A DNA stretch of 49,246 nt, taken from positions 1-49,246 of the forward strand of contig JAEDDI010000008.1 of the NCBI GenBank assembly GCA_016293805.1. Reading direction: 5' to 3'. Position 1 is the stretch's first letter. Every line of letters begins with the position of its first letter. Positions 41,250 through 49,244 of the stretch are shown here, piece by piece. The stretch comes from Bacillota bacterium. GTDB lineage: Bacteria; Bacillota; Clostridia; Peptostreptococcales; Anaerovoracaceae. The notes under the pieces are model-generated. The model worked only from the letters and a program-made list of their open reading frames with translations, did not search any database and was not told where the DNA came from. The translations under genes and the position numbers were made by a program.

Positions 41250-42631
41250 ATTCTTCTCTTCAGAGGTATGATAAGCACTCTGTTTGTTCCCCCGCATATC
41301 ATTCCCAGGCTGCCTCCGCTTTCTAGACTGTATACCTTCTCGCAGGCTTCTGTACATTTTCGTGCATCCTCTATAACCTGTGCCTCAAGCGCTCCGCCGC
41401 CTATACTGTCAATGATTCCGTTTTCTGTAACAAGCATCATACTCCCGACTCCTCTTGGCGAAGAGCCTGTCTTTCCTGATATTATGCAGAGAACACCTTC
41501 CTCTTTTGACATCAGGAGTTCACCTGATGCTGAAGAGAAGCTCTCTTTATTCTTTTCGAGTATTATCTCTGCAAGAATACTTACCGCTATCTCGGAAGGA
41601 GTTGAAGCGCCTATTTCAAGCCCGACAGGAGCGTGAACCCTGTCAAGCTCATCCTTTGAAAATCCGGCTTTCTCCATAAGTTCAAATGTTCCCGACACCT
41701 TGGCCCTGCTTCCAATCATTCCTATATACGATGCATCTGTTCTTATAATCTTCTCAAGGCACAGTCTGTCGTCTCTGTGACCTCTTGTAACAATGACATA
41801 ATATGCACCGTCCTCCATATGCTTTTCAAGATTGTCAAATGAGTCGCATATAACATCATCTGCAAGCGGAAATCTCTTCCTGTCTGCAAACTCTTCCCTG
41901 TCATCTATTACTCTGATTCTGAAATCAAGGCAGGATGCTATTTTTACAATCTGCTGTGAAATATGCCCTCCCCCGCATACTGCGAGAAGAGGTTTTCCGT
42001 CAAACCATCTCTTGTCCAGAATCTCCGGAGAAAGTCCGGAATCTATGACAGAAGCCAGTGCTCTTTCGTATAGATTTCTGTATCCTGCACCTCTCAGTGA
42101 AACTTTCATGTCCATAAAATTCTTCTCCATATATCCTGCCCTTATAATTCTCGTTATGTCTTCAGCGCATATTACATCTCCCCGTCTCATTATTCCTCTC
42201 TCCTCGGCAAGCACGAATCTGTGAACCGCCTCTTCTGCTTTCATTCCAAGACTGTGAAGACCGTATACTATTATGACTTCATCCACATTGTCATATATCA
42301 CAGGCTCGAATTCTGCCGGCATCTTAAGCGGGAGATGCTTTGATCCGTCAGCCTCTATCAGAGTCTCATCTGCAGCAGAAGATACTCTGTAATATGTCTC
42401 CATTGAAAGAGGACCGATTTTTTCACCGCAGTCTGTTCCTGCCATCAGAATACGCCCGGCTCTAAGACCTTCAATGATTTCGTCTGCATCATCAGTTATT
42501 ACTGTATCATCTTCCTTATACATCCTCGTCGAGGTGCATATGAGAACGCTCCTTCCTTCATCCCTGAATCTTTGTGCATATTCTTTTATCATTGCGGTCT
42601 TTCCGCCTGCACCGGCAAAAGCTCTGATCAT
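41246..42631 (-). CDS. YqeC-XdhC fusion for selenium-molybdenum cofactor maturation
   Basis: The 461-residue protein joins two families. Residues 1-215 match YqeC: FAGAGGKTAMIKEY is the P-loop and LIEADGSKHLPLK the conserved core. Residues 220-370 match the Rossmann domain of XdhC/CoxI (LLAVCGGGHISQQIVK, YYVIVTRGHRDD, YIGMIGSRAK, GLEIGASTPSEIAVSILAEI). The C-terminal 85 residues match the other XdhC/CoxI domain (TGSSPRGVGSMMLV, GGGALEAQVI), which normally comes first, so the XdhC part is permuted. XdhC sulfurates or carries molybdenum cofactor. The ATG at 42631 overlaps the yqeB stop as ATGA. Confidence 0.88.
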   Translation of the reverse strand: MIRAFAGAGGKTAMIKEYAQRFRDEGRSVLICTSTRMYKEDDTVITDDADEIIEGLRAGRILMAGTDCGEKIGPLSMETYYRVSSAADETLIEADGSKHLPLKMPAEFEPVIYDNVDEVIIVYGLHSLGMKAEEAVHRFVLAEERGIMRRGDVICAEDITRIIRAGYMEKNFMDMKVSLRGAGYRNLYERALASVIDSGLSPEILDKRWFDGKPLLAVCGGGHISQQIVKIASCLDFRIRVIDDREEFADRKRFPLADDVICDSFDNLEKHMEDGAYYVIVTRGHRDDRLCLEKIIRTDASYIGMIGSRAKVSGTFELMEKAGFSKDELDRVHAPVGLEIGASTPSEIAVSILAEIILEKNKESFSSASGELLMSKEEGVLCIISGKTGSSPRGVGSMMLVTENGIIDSIGGGALEAQVIEDARKCTEACEKVYSLESGGSLGMICGGTNRVLIIPLKRRI

Positions 42632-43443
42632 GGTATTTTCCTTCCAATCGTCAGCAGGGCCTCCAGCACTCCTCCTGCAATGCATCTTGCCTTATCTGAT
42701 ACTGTAAAGCAGTTTTCCCGCTCATCCACCCTTGGATCGATATCCGCAATCTTAAATCCTTTTGTGACTTCATATCCATCATATATAAGTCCCCGGAGGA
42801 TTCCCGATATGGATGCTGTCACAGGAACAGCTCCATCCTCTGTATCAACATATGCAATTATGTCCCCTGCGGTAACACTTTCTGTAATACCCTTTATATT
42901 CCTCATAACCCCCGCAGCGGGACTGTGAATCACACGTTCGCTGGTAAATCCTCCGATGTTCCCCGGAATCCCTGTGTTTGGAGCAGCTTCACCCTCCCAG
43001 ATTATTCTTCCAAGAGAATGCCCTCTCTTCGTCTCAATTACTGCTTGAACGTCTTTTCCTGCAGTAAATCCGGGTCCCATAGCAACTGTCACAGGAGCCA
43101 TGTCAATTCTCGTTCCGAGATTGCGCTTCGCCATTATACCGTCAATTACAGCAAAAGGCTTGAGCTTCCATATTGATTCTCCGGCAGGATCGACAAGCAC
43201 AGCAGCACCGTCTCTTTCAAGGAGTCTGACCGCATGTTCAATGTCATCTGCAAAGCTTATTCTGACGCCTTCTACAGTTTGACTTCCGGTATAAACTGCT
43301 TCGGAAAAAGACACATTTCTTCTGATGGCAGCCGGTGATCCCGTTTCCAGAACGAGCACCAAAAACCCGCAGTTATGAAGTTTGAGAACTGTTCCTGTAG
43401 CGATATCTCCGCCGCCACGTACAATTACAAAGTTTCTGTCCAT
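42628..43443 (-). CDS. yqeB: YqeB, selenium-dependent molybdenum hydroxylase maturation protein
   Basis: The 271-residue protein begins FVIVRGGGDIATGTVLKLHN, a Rossmann-like glycine loop, and continues with LVDPAGESIWKLKPFAVIDG and VAMGPGFTAGKDVQAVIETKRGH, all marks of YqeB. The C-terminal third (SPAAGVMRNIKGITESVTAGD) looks like a biotinyl/lipoyl-type beta-barrel. It occurs with selenium-dependent molybdenum hydroxylases and is thought to help insert selenium; the reaction is unproven. It starts three bases after selD and has no clear ribosome binding site, so it probably depends on coupling. Confidence 0.92.
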   Translation of the reverse strand: MDRNFVIVRGGGDIATGTVLKLHNCGFLVLVLETGSPAAIRRNVSFSEAVYTGSQTVEGVRISFADDIEHAVRLLERDGAAVLVDPAGESIWKLKPFAVIDGIMAKRNLGTRIDMAPVTVAMGPGFTAGKDVQAVIETKRGHSLGRIIWEGEAAPNTGIPGNIGGFTSERVIHSPAAGVMRNIKGITESVTAGDIIAYVDTEDGAVPVTASISGILRGLIYDGYEVTKGFKIADIDPRVDERENCFTVSDKARCIAGGVLEALLTIGRKIP

Positions 43444-43446
43444 ATT

Positions 43447-44484
43447 CTATTCAAGATAAATCCTGTATTCTTTCTCAGCTGAAACATACCCTATAACTTC
43501 TGCATCAGGCACATCCGCCTTCATTTCGGAGAGGAATGCATCCGAACATTCCGGAGGCACAGCTATAAGAAGACCTCCGCTTGTCTGAGGATCGTAGAAA
43601 ACATCCTGAATGGCAAGAGATACATCTCCTGTCACACATACTCCCCTCTCCGCATAATTTCTGTTTCTGTACGCTCCTTCCGGAACTATTCCCATGGCGG
43701 CAAGTTCTGCCGCATCGCTGTAGTGAGGAACTTTCCTGCTTAATATGTGAATAGAGCAGCCGCTTCCCTGTGCCATCTCAAAGCAGTGTCCCATAAGTCC
43801 GAAACCTGTAACATCGGTACATGCGGAAACAGGGTATTTCACCATAATATCTCTGGCCTTCCTGTTAAGTGCGGCCATTTTCTCATAGACCTTTTCCAGC
43901 GTGTTCTTATCTGCCAAATCTGCCTTTGCAGCAGTAGTGATAATTCCTGCACCGAGCGGCTTTGTGAGAATCAGTATGTCCCCGGGCTTTGTCCCGCAGT
44001 TTTTCAGAATTCTGTCAGGATGCGCAAATCCCGATACGGACAGTCCGTAAATCGGTTCTGCTCCCTTTATTGTATGTCCTCCTGATATTATCACGCCGGC
44101 TTCACGGGCAGCATCATATCCGCCCCTAAGTATCTCTCTTACTGATTTATCGTCCATAGCATCTGCAACACACAAAATATTAAGTGCCAGCCTTGGTTCT
44201 CCTCCCATGGCATATATATCAGATATTGCATTAACCGCTGCAATTCTTCCATAAAGATATGGATCATCTACTATCGGAGGAAAAAAATCGGTTGTCTGAA
44301 TAAGAGCAGTTTCGGAATCAATCATATAAACAGATGCATCATCACTTCTGTCATAGCCCACTATGAGTCTTTCATCCGTAACAGTTTCAAATCCTTCCAG
44401 AAGTCTTGATAAAGTTCCTGCCCCAACCTTGGCTCCGCATCCTGCACATGATGCAAGCTTTGTCATTTTTATCTCAGTTTCCAT
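43447..44484 (-). CDS. selD: Selenide, water dikinase
   Basis: This 345-residue enzyme makes selenophosphate from selenide and ATP. CAGCGAKVG at the N-terminus is the mobile catalytic loop; Cys16 aligns with the catalytic Cys of the Escherichia enzyme, and no selenocysteine is used. The next ligand position, Cys in Escherichia, is Ala. IAAVNAISDIYAMGGEP and SGGHTIKGAEPIYGLSVSG are the nucleotide and metal-binding blocks. AGGTGA precedes the ATG. In this operon the product most likely feeds the labile selenium centre rather than tRNA or selenoprotein synthesis, as selA and selB are not seen here. Confidence 0.96.
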   Translation of the reverse strand: METEIKMTKLASCAGCGAKVGAGTLSRLLEGFETVTDERLIVGYDRSDDASVYMIDSETALIQTTDFFPPIVDDPYLYGRIAAVNAISDIYAMGGEPRLALNILCVADAMDDKSVREILRGGYDAAREAGVIISGGHTIKGAEPIYGLSVSGFAHPDRILKNCGTKPGDILILTKPLGAGIITTAAKADLADKNTLEKVYEKMAALNRKARDIMVKYPVSACTDVTGFGLMGHCFEMAQGSGCSIHILSRKVPHYSDAAELAAMGIVPEGAYRNRNYAERGVCVTGDVSLAIQDVFYDPQTSGGLLIAVPPECSDAFLSEMKADVPDAEVIGYVSAEKEYRIYLE

Positions 44485-44492
44485 AAAGTCAC

Positions 44493-45101
44493 CTAGGGAC
44501 GTACAATCTTCCCTGCCGTTTCCATCATATCAACTATATCATACATATTCGTAACACTTCCAATACTGAGTTTCTCCCTTAGTCCGTAATAATCAAGACA
44601 TGTTCCGCATGTTAGTATCTCAACTCCCTCATCTGCAAGGATTCTCAGGTCTTCAATGCTCTCAGATCCTTCGCATGTAAGAAATGCGCCTCTGTTGTAG
44701 CATAAAATTCCAGACGGCATTCTGTCCTGCTTTGTGAGTGCGAAAATGAAAGCCTTCATCAGCGTCCTTCCCAGTTTTTCATCGCCTGTTCCCATCGTGT
44801 CTGATGAAAGAACGACCAGCATATCATCCATTGCCGGTGCACATACTGTTTCAATACCCGATTCAGAACTTATTACGGATCCTGATATTTTCATTGTAAC
44901 AAGATATTCATCCTTTCCTGTTTTTTCGCCTGTCACCTCAAATCCTCTGTATCCTGCAAATCTTTTGAGATTTGAAACCGCAGTCTCATTATCCGCTATT
45001 ACCTTGAGAACATCTCCCTCGTTCATCTCTTCTGCTGCCTTTTTCGCATTAACAACAGGCAGAGGACACGCCATTTTCCTTGCGTCTATTATCTTTTCCA
45101 T
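44493..45101 (-). CDS. yedF: YedF-type selenium metabolism protein (TusA plus DsrE-like)
   Basis: The 202-residue protein has an N-terminal TusA-like domain (DARKMACPLPVVNAKKA) whose Cys12 is the persulfide or perselenide carrier. A C-terminal DsrE-like domain follows, with LTCGTCLDYYGL. This fused form occurs beside selD and is thought to deliver selenium to it. AGGAG precedes the ATG, five bases after the stop of the desulfurase. Confidence 0.93.
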   Translation of the reverse strand: MEKIIDARKMACPLPVVNAKKAAEEMNEGDVLKVIADNETAVSNLKRFAGYRGFEVTGEKTGKDEYLVTMKISGSVISSESGIETVCAPAMDDMLVVLSSDTMGTGDEKLGRTLMKAFIFALTKQDRMPSGILCYNRGAFLTCEGSESIEDLRILADEGVEILTCGTCLDYYGLREKLSIGSVTNMYDIVDMMETAGKIVRP

Positions 45102-45106
45102 ATGTT

Positions 45107-46243
45107 TTACTCCTGCCTCGCAATCTCTCTTACAGCCTCTGCGGCCTTCCTTATTTCTTCTTCTGTATTGAAATGGCTGAAACTGAATCTCACAGCTCCT
45201 CTCTCACTTGTTCCAAGAGCTTTGTGCATAAGTGGTGCACAGTGGGCACCGGGTCTTACTGCAATTCCGAATTCTGTTTCAAGAACATCTCCCACCTCCG
45301 ATGAATCATAGTCACATATATTAATCGAAACAACAGGGCATCTTTCAGATGCCGTGAAGTCCCCGTATACTGTGACACCGTCAATATTCTTAACAAGATT
45401 ATAGAACATGAATGTGAGTTCAAGTTCTTTTCTTCTGATATTCTCAATATTCTCTGCGGCATATTCTGCACCTGCCGCAAGTCCTGCCAGTCCGTGCGAG
45501 TTCACTGTTCCTGCTTCAAGAGCCTGCGGCATCTCTTCAGGGTGTTTTCTGTCGTAACTTGATGTGCCGCTTCCTCCTGTCACAAAAGGTTTTATCCTAA
45601 TTCCCTCTCTGACATAAAGTCCTCCCGTACCCTGAGGTCCGAAAAGCCCCTTGTGTCCCGTAAAGCACAGAACATCTATGTTCATATCTTTAACGTCAAT
45701 ATCCAGTATGCCTGCTGTCTGCGCCGCATCAACTATGAAAACAATACCGTTATTCCGTGCGAACCTTCCCACACTTCGTATATCATTGACAACACCTGTC
45801 AGATTTGAACCATGCGTCAGGACTATCGCCTTTGTGTTCTTTTTTACCGATGAGAAAATCCCGCTGCAGTCCAGTCTGCCCTTGTCATCGCAGCCTGCAA
45901 AGGAAATCTGAAGCCCGTCTGCCTCAAGCTCGTAAAGAGGTCTGAGCACAGAGTTGTGCTCCATTACCGACGTGATGCAGTGGTCTCCTGGAGAGAGAAT
46001 ACCCTTAATTGCAGTATTCAGGCTCATCGTTGCATTGTATGTAAACGCTATACACTGCGGACTTTCAGCATTCAGAAGTCGCGCAAGCGCCTTGCGCGCA
46101 CCGTATACAGTCCGCGATGCATTAAGCGCCCTCTCATGTGATGATCTTCCCGGATTTCCGGAGTTTTCCATCGCATTCATAACCGCTTCTTTCACCTTTT
46201 GCGGCCTGGTCCCTGCTGTCGCAGCATTATCAAGATATATCAT
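45107..46243 (-). CDS. Class V cysteine desulfurase / selenocysteine lyase-like enzyme
   Basis: The 378-residue protein is a pyridoxal-phosphate enzyme. MEHNSVLRPL binds the cofactor ring, VDAAQTAG has the conserved Asp, FTGHKGLFGPQGTGGLYV holds the Schiff-base lysine, and RPGAHCAPLMHKALG holds the catalytic Cys. It belongs to the branch typical of selenium-molybdenum operons. It should release sulfur or selenium for YedF and SelD; which of the two is preferred cannot be told. It starts three bases after the DUF3343 gene. Confidence 0.93.
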   Translation of the reverse strand: MIYLDNAATAGTRPQKVKEAVMNAMENSGNPGRSSHERALNASRTVYGARKALARLLNAESPQCIAFTYNATMSLNTAIKGILSPGDHCITSVMEHNSVLRPLYELEADGLQISFAGCDDKGRLDCSGIFSSVKKNTKAIVLTHGSNLTGVVNDIRSVGRFARNNGIVFIVDAAQTAGILDIDVKDMNIDVLCFTGHKGLFGPQGTGGLYVREGIRIKPFVTGGSGTSSYDRKHPEEMPQALEAGTVNSHGLAGLAAGAEYAAENIENIRRKELELTFMFYNLVKNIDGVTVYGDFTASERCPVVSINICDYDSSEVGDVLETEFGIAVRPGAHCAPLMHKALGTSERGAVRFSFSHFNTEEEIRKAAEAVREIARQE

Positions 46244-46246
46244 ACT

Positions 46247-46483
46247 TTAAACCTCGCATATATGAATCCCCTGAAACGGAAGTCCTGTCTCTTCAAGCAG
46301 TTTTTCAACAGATTCGCTCTCCTTGATATCGCTGCACCATGCAAGTCCGCAATCTGCAGATATACGCTTGGGAAGCGGAATGAGTCTTCCGTTAAGATTC
46401 TCTTCTCTGCATATGTCTTCCATCTCCATTGCAGCAGATGTTGTATGAAATGTAACTATATGTTTTAGTGATTTTTTTATCAT
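46247..46483 (-). CDS. DUF3343 protein, first gene of the selenium-molybdenum operon
   Basis: The 78-residue protein has the DUF3343 pattern: IVTFHTTSAAMEMEDICRE, then LIPLPKRISADCGLAWC with conserved cysteines near residues 45 and 50. The family is frequent beside selenium genes and resembles a small sulfur or selenium carrier, but its role is not proven. ATG at 46483 follows AAGGTG; a GTG two codons upstream is possible. It heads the ten-gene transcript. Confidence 0.83.
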   Translation of the reverse strand: MIKKSLKHIVTFHTTSAAMEMEDICREENLNGRLIPLPKRISADCGLAWCSDIKESESVEKLLEETGLPFQGIHICEV

Positions 46484-46518
46484 TTTCACACCTTAATAAT
46501 CGTGACATTTATCATTTA

Positions 46519-46547
46519 ATTATACAAAACATTCTCAAATTCTACAA
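46519..46547 (-). promoter_or_regulatory. Promoter of the selenium-molybdenum hydroxylase operon
   Basis: Minus-strand TTGTAG and a perfect TATAAT are 17 bases apart, about 35 bases before the first gene. No operator-like repeat was seen. Confidence 0.65.
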
Positions 46548-46559
46548 TATACAGCAAAT

Positions 46560-46583
46560 GAAAAAGACCCCTAATGAGGTCTT
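46560..46583 (-). terminator. Terminator of the phospholipase-like gene
   Basis: AAGACCTC pairs with GGGGTCTT (eight pairs, one wobble) around ATTA, ending in TTTTT. It overlaps the last codons of the gene. Confidence 0.78.
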
Positions 46584-47107
46584 GATTTCATACTTATGTA
46601 CATCGCTGTCAAAGCAGCTTCTACAATATATCGTATATCATCCAGTTCACTTCGTCTTGACTCCACATACTGCCTGTGCATATTCCTAAGAATTTCCATT
46701 ATGTCGATTCCCGGAAGCAGATTCATATCTCTTTCCGTACTGTCTTCAAAAACACATTCCAGTCTGCGGCTTAGCATATGCTCATACATTACATGTTCTC
46801 TAAGACTTCCGGAAAAGAAATCATTATGTGTGAAAGTAAAACTGTCCGCCAGATAGTGCATCAGTTTTCCTGCCATGTAATACTTGAAGGCACTATCCCT
46901 TTTTTCTTTAATTCTGCGGAGAAGCTTCTCAATACGCACAGTACAGCTTGAACAGTGATGTCCTTTTACTGACAGTCCGCTGAAATGACTCAGGCAGTTC
47001 ACATCAGGCTGAATGCTGCCCCACAAAAATGCCGCTCTCTGAAATCCCGAAACTTCCAGTTCCCTCAGAAGATATTTCCCGAGGTTTCTGTGATCTTTTG
47101 TTCTCAT
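46571..47107 (-). CDS. Short zinc-dependent phospholipase C-like protein
   Basis: The 178-residue protein keeps the metal pattern of zinc-dependent phospholipase C: FLWGSIQPDVN, VKGHHCSS, AGKLMHYLADSFTFTHND and HVMYEHML. It is shorter than true secreted phospholipases and has no signal peptide, so it is probably cytoplasmic. Substrate unknown. GACAGGTGA precedes the ATG. The 47108-47259 gap upstream holds a TATAAT near 47140 but no convincing -35. Confidence 0.78.
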   Translation of the reverse strand: MRTKDHRNLGKYLLRELEVSGFQRAAFLWGSIQPDVNCLSHFSGLSVKGHHCSSCTVRIEKLLRRIKEKRDSAFKYYMAGKLMHYLADSFTFTHNDFFSGSLREHVMYEHMLSRRLECVFEDSTERDMNLLPGIDIMEILRNMHRQYVESRRSELDDIRYIVEAALTAMYISMKSRPH

Positions 47108-47259
47108 TTAATTCACCTGTCCCGATTCTCATATCCTGTACAATTATAGTATCAGCTGTAAAAAATACGGTAAACCAGACTCTTGTAAAATGAATGTCAT
47201 ATATTATCTCAGTGTCGTAATAACGGTCTTTTCAGTAATATCCCAGGTATATTCAATAT

Positions 47260-47289
47260 AAAAAAGACCTCTATTCACAAGAGGTCTTT
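47260..47289 (-). terminator. Terminator of rpsB-tsf
   Basis: AAAGACCTCT pairs perfectly with AGAGGTCTTT around a seven-base loop, followed by a T-rich stretch. Confidence 0.9.
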
Positions 47290-47299
47290 AAAAACAGTC

Positions 47300-48211
47300 T
47301 TATTTATTAAGCTGTGCAGCTACTTCTTCAGCAAAGTTCTCTTCTTTCTTTTCGATACCTTCACCTACTTCGTATCTTATCATTTCAACAATCTTAATGT
47401 CCTTGCCGATTTCCTTGGCAACTGAATCAACGTAAGCTGCAACTGTAAGGTCTCCGTTCTTAACGAACTTCTGATCCACAAGACATACTTCCTTTAAGAT
47501 AGCCTTCATCTTGCCAGGGATGATCTTTTCTAACATCTTTTCAGGCTTTCCTTCGTTAAGTAACTGCTGTTCAGCAATTTCCTTTTCCTTTGCAAGCCAT
47601 TCCTGGTCAACCTGAGTTTCATCTAAGAACTTAGGGTTCATTGATGCAACCTGCATTGCAACGTCCTTACCGCATACTGTAACTTCTTCAACTGAAGCTT
47701 CAGTCTTAAGGCCTACGATAACACCGATTGTTCCGCCGCCGTGAATGTATCCAACGTACTTAACGCCTTCTTCACTGCACTTCTGGAATCTTCTGATGCT
47801 CATGTTTTCGCCGATCTTGGCAATCTTTGCTGTTAATTCTTCAGCAACTGTTCCATCACCATATGGAAGAGCCATGAAAGCGTCCATGTCAGCTGCATCA
47901 CTTTCCATTGCCTTTGCTGCAAGTGTATCAACAAATTCGATGAATTCTTCATTCTTTGCTACAAAGTCAGTCTCGGAGTTAACCTCTACGATGCCTGCAG
48001 CTGTTCCGTCAGCAGCGAATGCTGTCTTGACAAGTCCCATTGCAGCGATTCTGCCGGCCTTCTTAGCAGCCTTTGAAAGTCCCTTTTCTCTGAGAACTTC
48101 TACAGCCTTATCCATATCGCCATCAGTTTCAACTAATGCCTTCTTGCAATCCATCATGCCTGCGCCTGTCATTTCACGCAGTTCTTTTACCATCTGAGCT
48201 GTTACTGCCAT
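47300..48211 (-). CDS. tsf: Elongation factor Ts
   Basis: The 303-residue protein exchanges GDP for GTP on EF-Tu. MVKELREMTGAGMMDCKKAL is the N-terminal UBA-like domain, VEVNSETDFVAKNEEF carries the TDFVAKN motif that opens the nucleotide site, and GEGIEKKEENFAEEVAAQ ends the C-terminal domain. AGGAGG precedes the ATG, and rpsB ends 19 bases upstream. Confidence 0.98.
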   Translation of the reverse strand: MAVTAQMVKELREMTGAGMMDCKKALVETDGDMDKAVEVLREKGLSKAAKKAGRIAAMGLVKTAFAADGTAAGIVEVNSETDFVAKNEEFIEFVDTLAAKAMESDAADMDAFMALPYGDGTVAEELTAKIAKIGENMSIRRFQKCSEEGVKYVGYIHGGGTIGVIVGLKTEASVEEVTVCGKDVAMQVASMNPKFLDETQVDQEWLAKEKEIAEQQLLNEGKPEKMLEKIIPGKMKAILKEVCLVDQKFVKNGDLTVAAYVDSVAKEIGKDIKIVEMIRYEVGEGIEKKEENFAEEVAAQLNK

Positions 48212-48230
48212 CTGATTATCCTCCTGAATA

Positions 48231-48983
48231 TTATTCTTCTACTGTTTCTTCTACTGCTTCTGCTGCTTCTTCTGCTTCAGTTTCCGGAACTTCAGCATCA
48301 ACGCCCTGGTTAGCTTCGATAACAGCGTCTGCCATCTTGCCTGCGATTAATTTAACCGCTCTGATAGCATCGTCGTTTGCTGGGATAATATAGTCAACAT
48401 CATCCGGGTCACAGTTTGTATCTACGATACCGATTACAGGAATGCCAAGAATTCTTGCTTCCTTAACTGCAATCTTTTCCTTCTTAGGGTCTACGATGAA
48501 CATTGCACCAGGCATTCCCTTCATTTCCTTGATACCGCCAAGGAATCTCTCAAGTTTTTCAGCTTCAGCTCTTAACTTGATAACTTCCTTCTTAGCAAGC
48601 TTTGCGAAAGTTCCGTCTTCTTCCATCTTCTGGATATCATAAAGTCTCTTGATTCTGGCTGAAATAGTCTTGTAGTTTGTAAGCATTCCGCCTAACCATC
48701 TCTGGTTAACGAAGTACTGTCCGCATCTTCTTGCTTCGTCTTCAATTGCTGCCTGAGCCTGCTTCTTTGTTCCTACGAAAAGAATCGGCTTGCCTGTTGC
48801 TGCAACTTCCTTCATGAAATCGTAAGCTTCATCAATTTTCTTAACTGTCTTCTGAAGGTCGATGATGTAGATTCCGTTTCTTTCTGTGAAGATGTAAGGA
48901 GCCATCTTAGGGTTCCATCTTCTTGTCTGGTGTCCAAAATGCACACCTGCTTCAAGTAACTGTTTCATTGAAATTACTGCCAT
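48231..48983 (-). CDS. rpsB: 30S ribosomal protein S2
   Basis: The 250-residue protein has the usual S2 order: MKQLLEAGVHFGHQTRRWNP, then PILFVGTKKQAQ, RWLGGMLTNYKTI, FIVDPKKEKIAVKEA and VDTNCDPDDVDYIIPANDDAIRA. The C-terminal 25 residues are Glu-rich. AGGAGG lies eight bases before the ATG. It heads the rpsB-tsf operon. Confidence 0.98.
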   Translation of the reverse strand: MAVISMKQLLEAGVHFGHQTRRWNPKMAPYIFTERNGIYIIDLQKTVKKIDEAYDFMKEVAATGKPILFVGTKKQAQAAIEDEARRCGQYFVNQRWLGGMLTNYKTISARIKRLYDIQKMEEDGTFAKLAKKEVIKLRAEAEKLERFLGGIKEMKGMPGAMFIVDPKKEKIAVKEARILGIPVIGIVDTNCDPDDVDYIIPANDDAIRAVKLIAGKMADAVIEANQGVDAEVPETEAEEAAEAVEETVEE

Positions 48984-49128
48984 TTGTTTTTCCTCCTGGT
49001 TTTTCCTTCCGCCATAATCGCTCCCGGAGCAAACTCCATTTTAATAACGCATGCGCTGGAGCACCTGTCATCCGAGCCATATGACGTGCTGATTAATTAC
49101 AGTATGCAGACACAGCATACCACAAAAT
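48984..49128 (-). promoter_or_regulatory. Structured 5' leader of rpsB
   Basis: The leader of about 140 bases can fold into several hairpins: GTATGC with GCATAC (49102-49120), an interrupted AGCAC/GTGCT stem (49060-49090) and GGAG with CTCC near the ribosome binding site. This is the layout of ribosomal-protein autoregulatory leaders. I cannot assign it to a known S2 leader family without folding. Confidence 0.5.
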
Positions 49129-49157
49129 ACTATACTATACAGTCGGAGCCATTGCAA
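49129..49157 (-). promoter_or_regulatory. Promoter of rpsB-tsf
   Basis: Minus-strand TTGCAA and TATAGT are 17 bases apart. A second TATAGT lies five bases upstream of the first but is only 12 bases from the -35. Confidence 0.7.
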
Positions 49158-49205
49158 GGTTTTTTTATTCTTTTCCATGCAGAAATAAAGGGGTGAAAAA
49201 TCCTA

Positions 49206-49244
49206 AAGTAAATTCCATATTGGAATTTGCGGTGGAATTTACTT
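49206..49244. repeat. Three TGGAATTT half-sites in inverted array
   Basis: AAGTAAATTCCA at 49206 and TGGAATTTACTT at 49233 form a perfect 12-base inverted repeat. A third TGGAATTT at 49221 forms a tighter palindrome with the first (AAATTCCA-TAT-TGGAATTT). The array lies upstream of the rpsB promoter and may serve a gene beyond the window. Confidence 0.7.

Noticed and set aside
44400..44484. Possible selenocysteine in SelD
   Set aside because: The catalytic loop position is a Cys codon, with no in-frame TGA.
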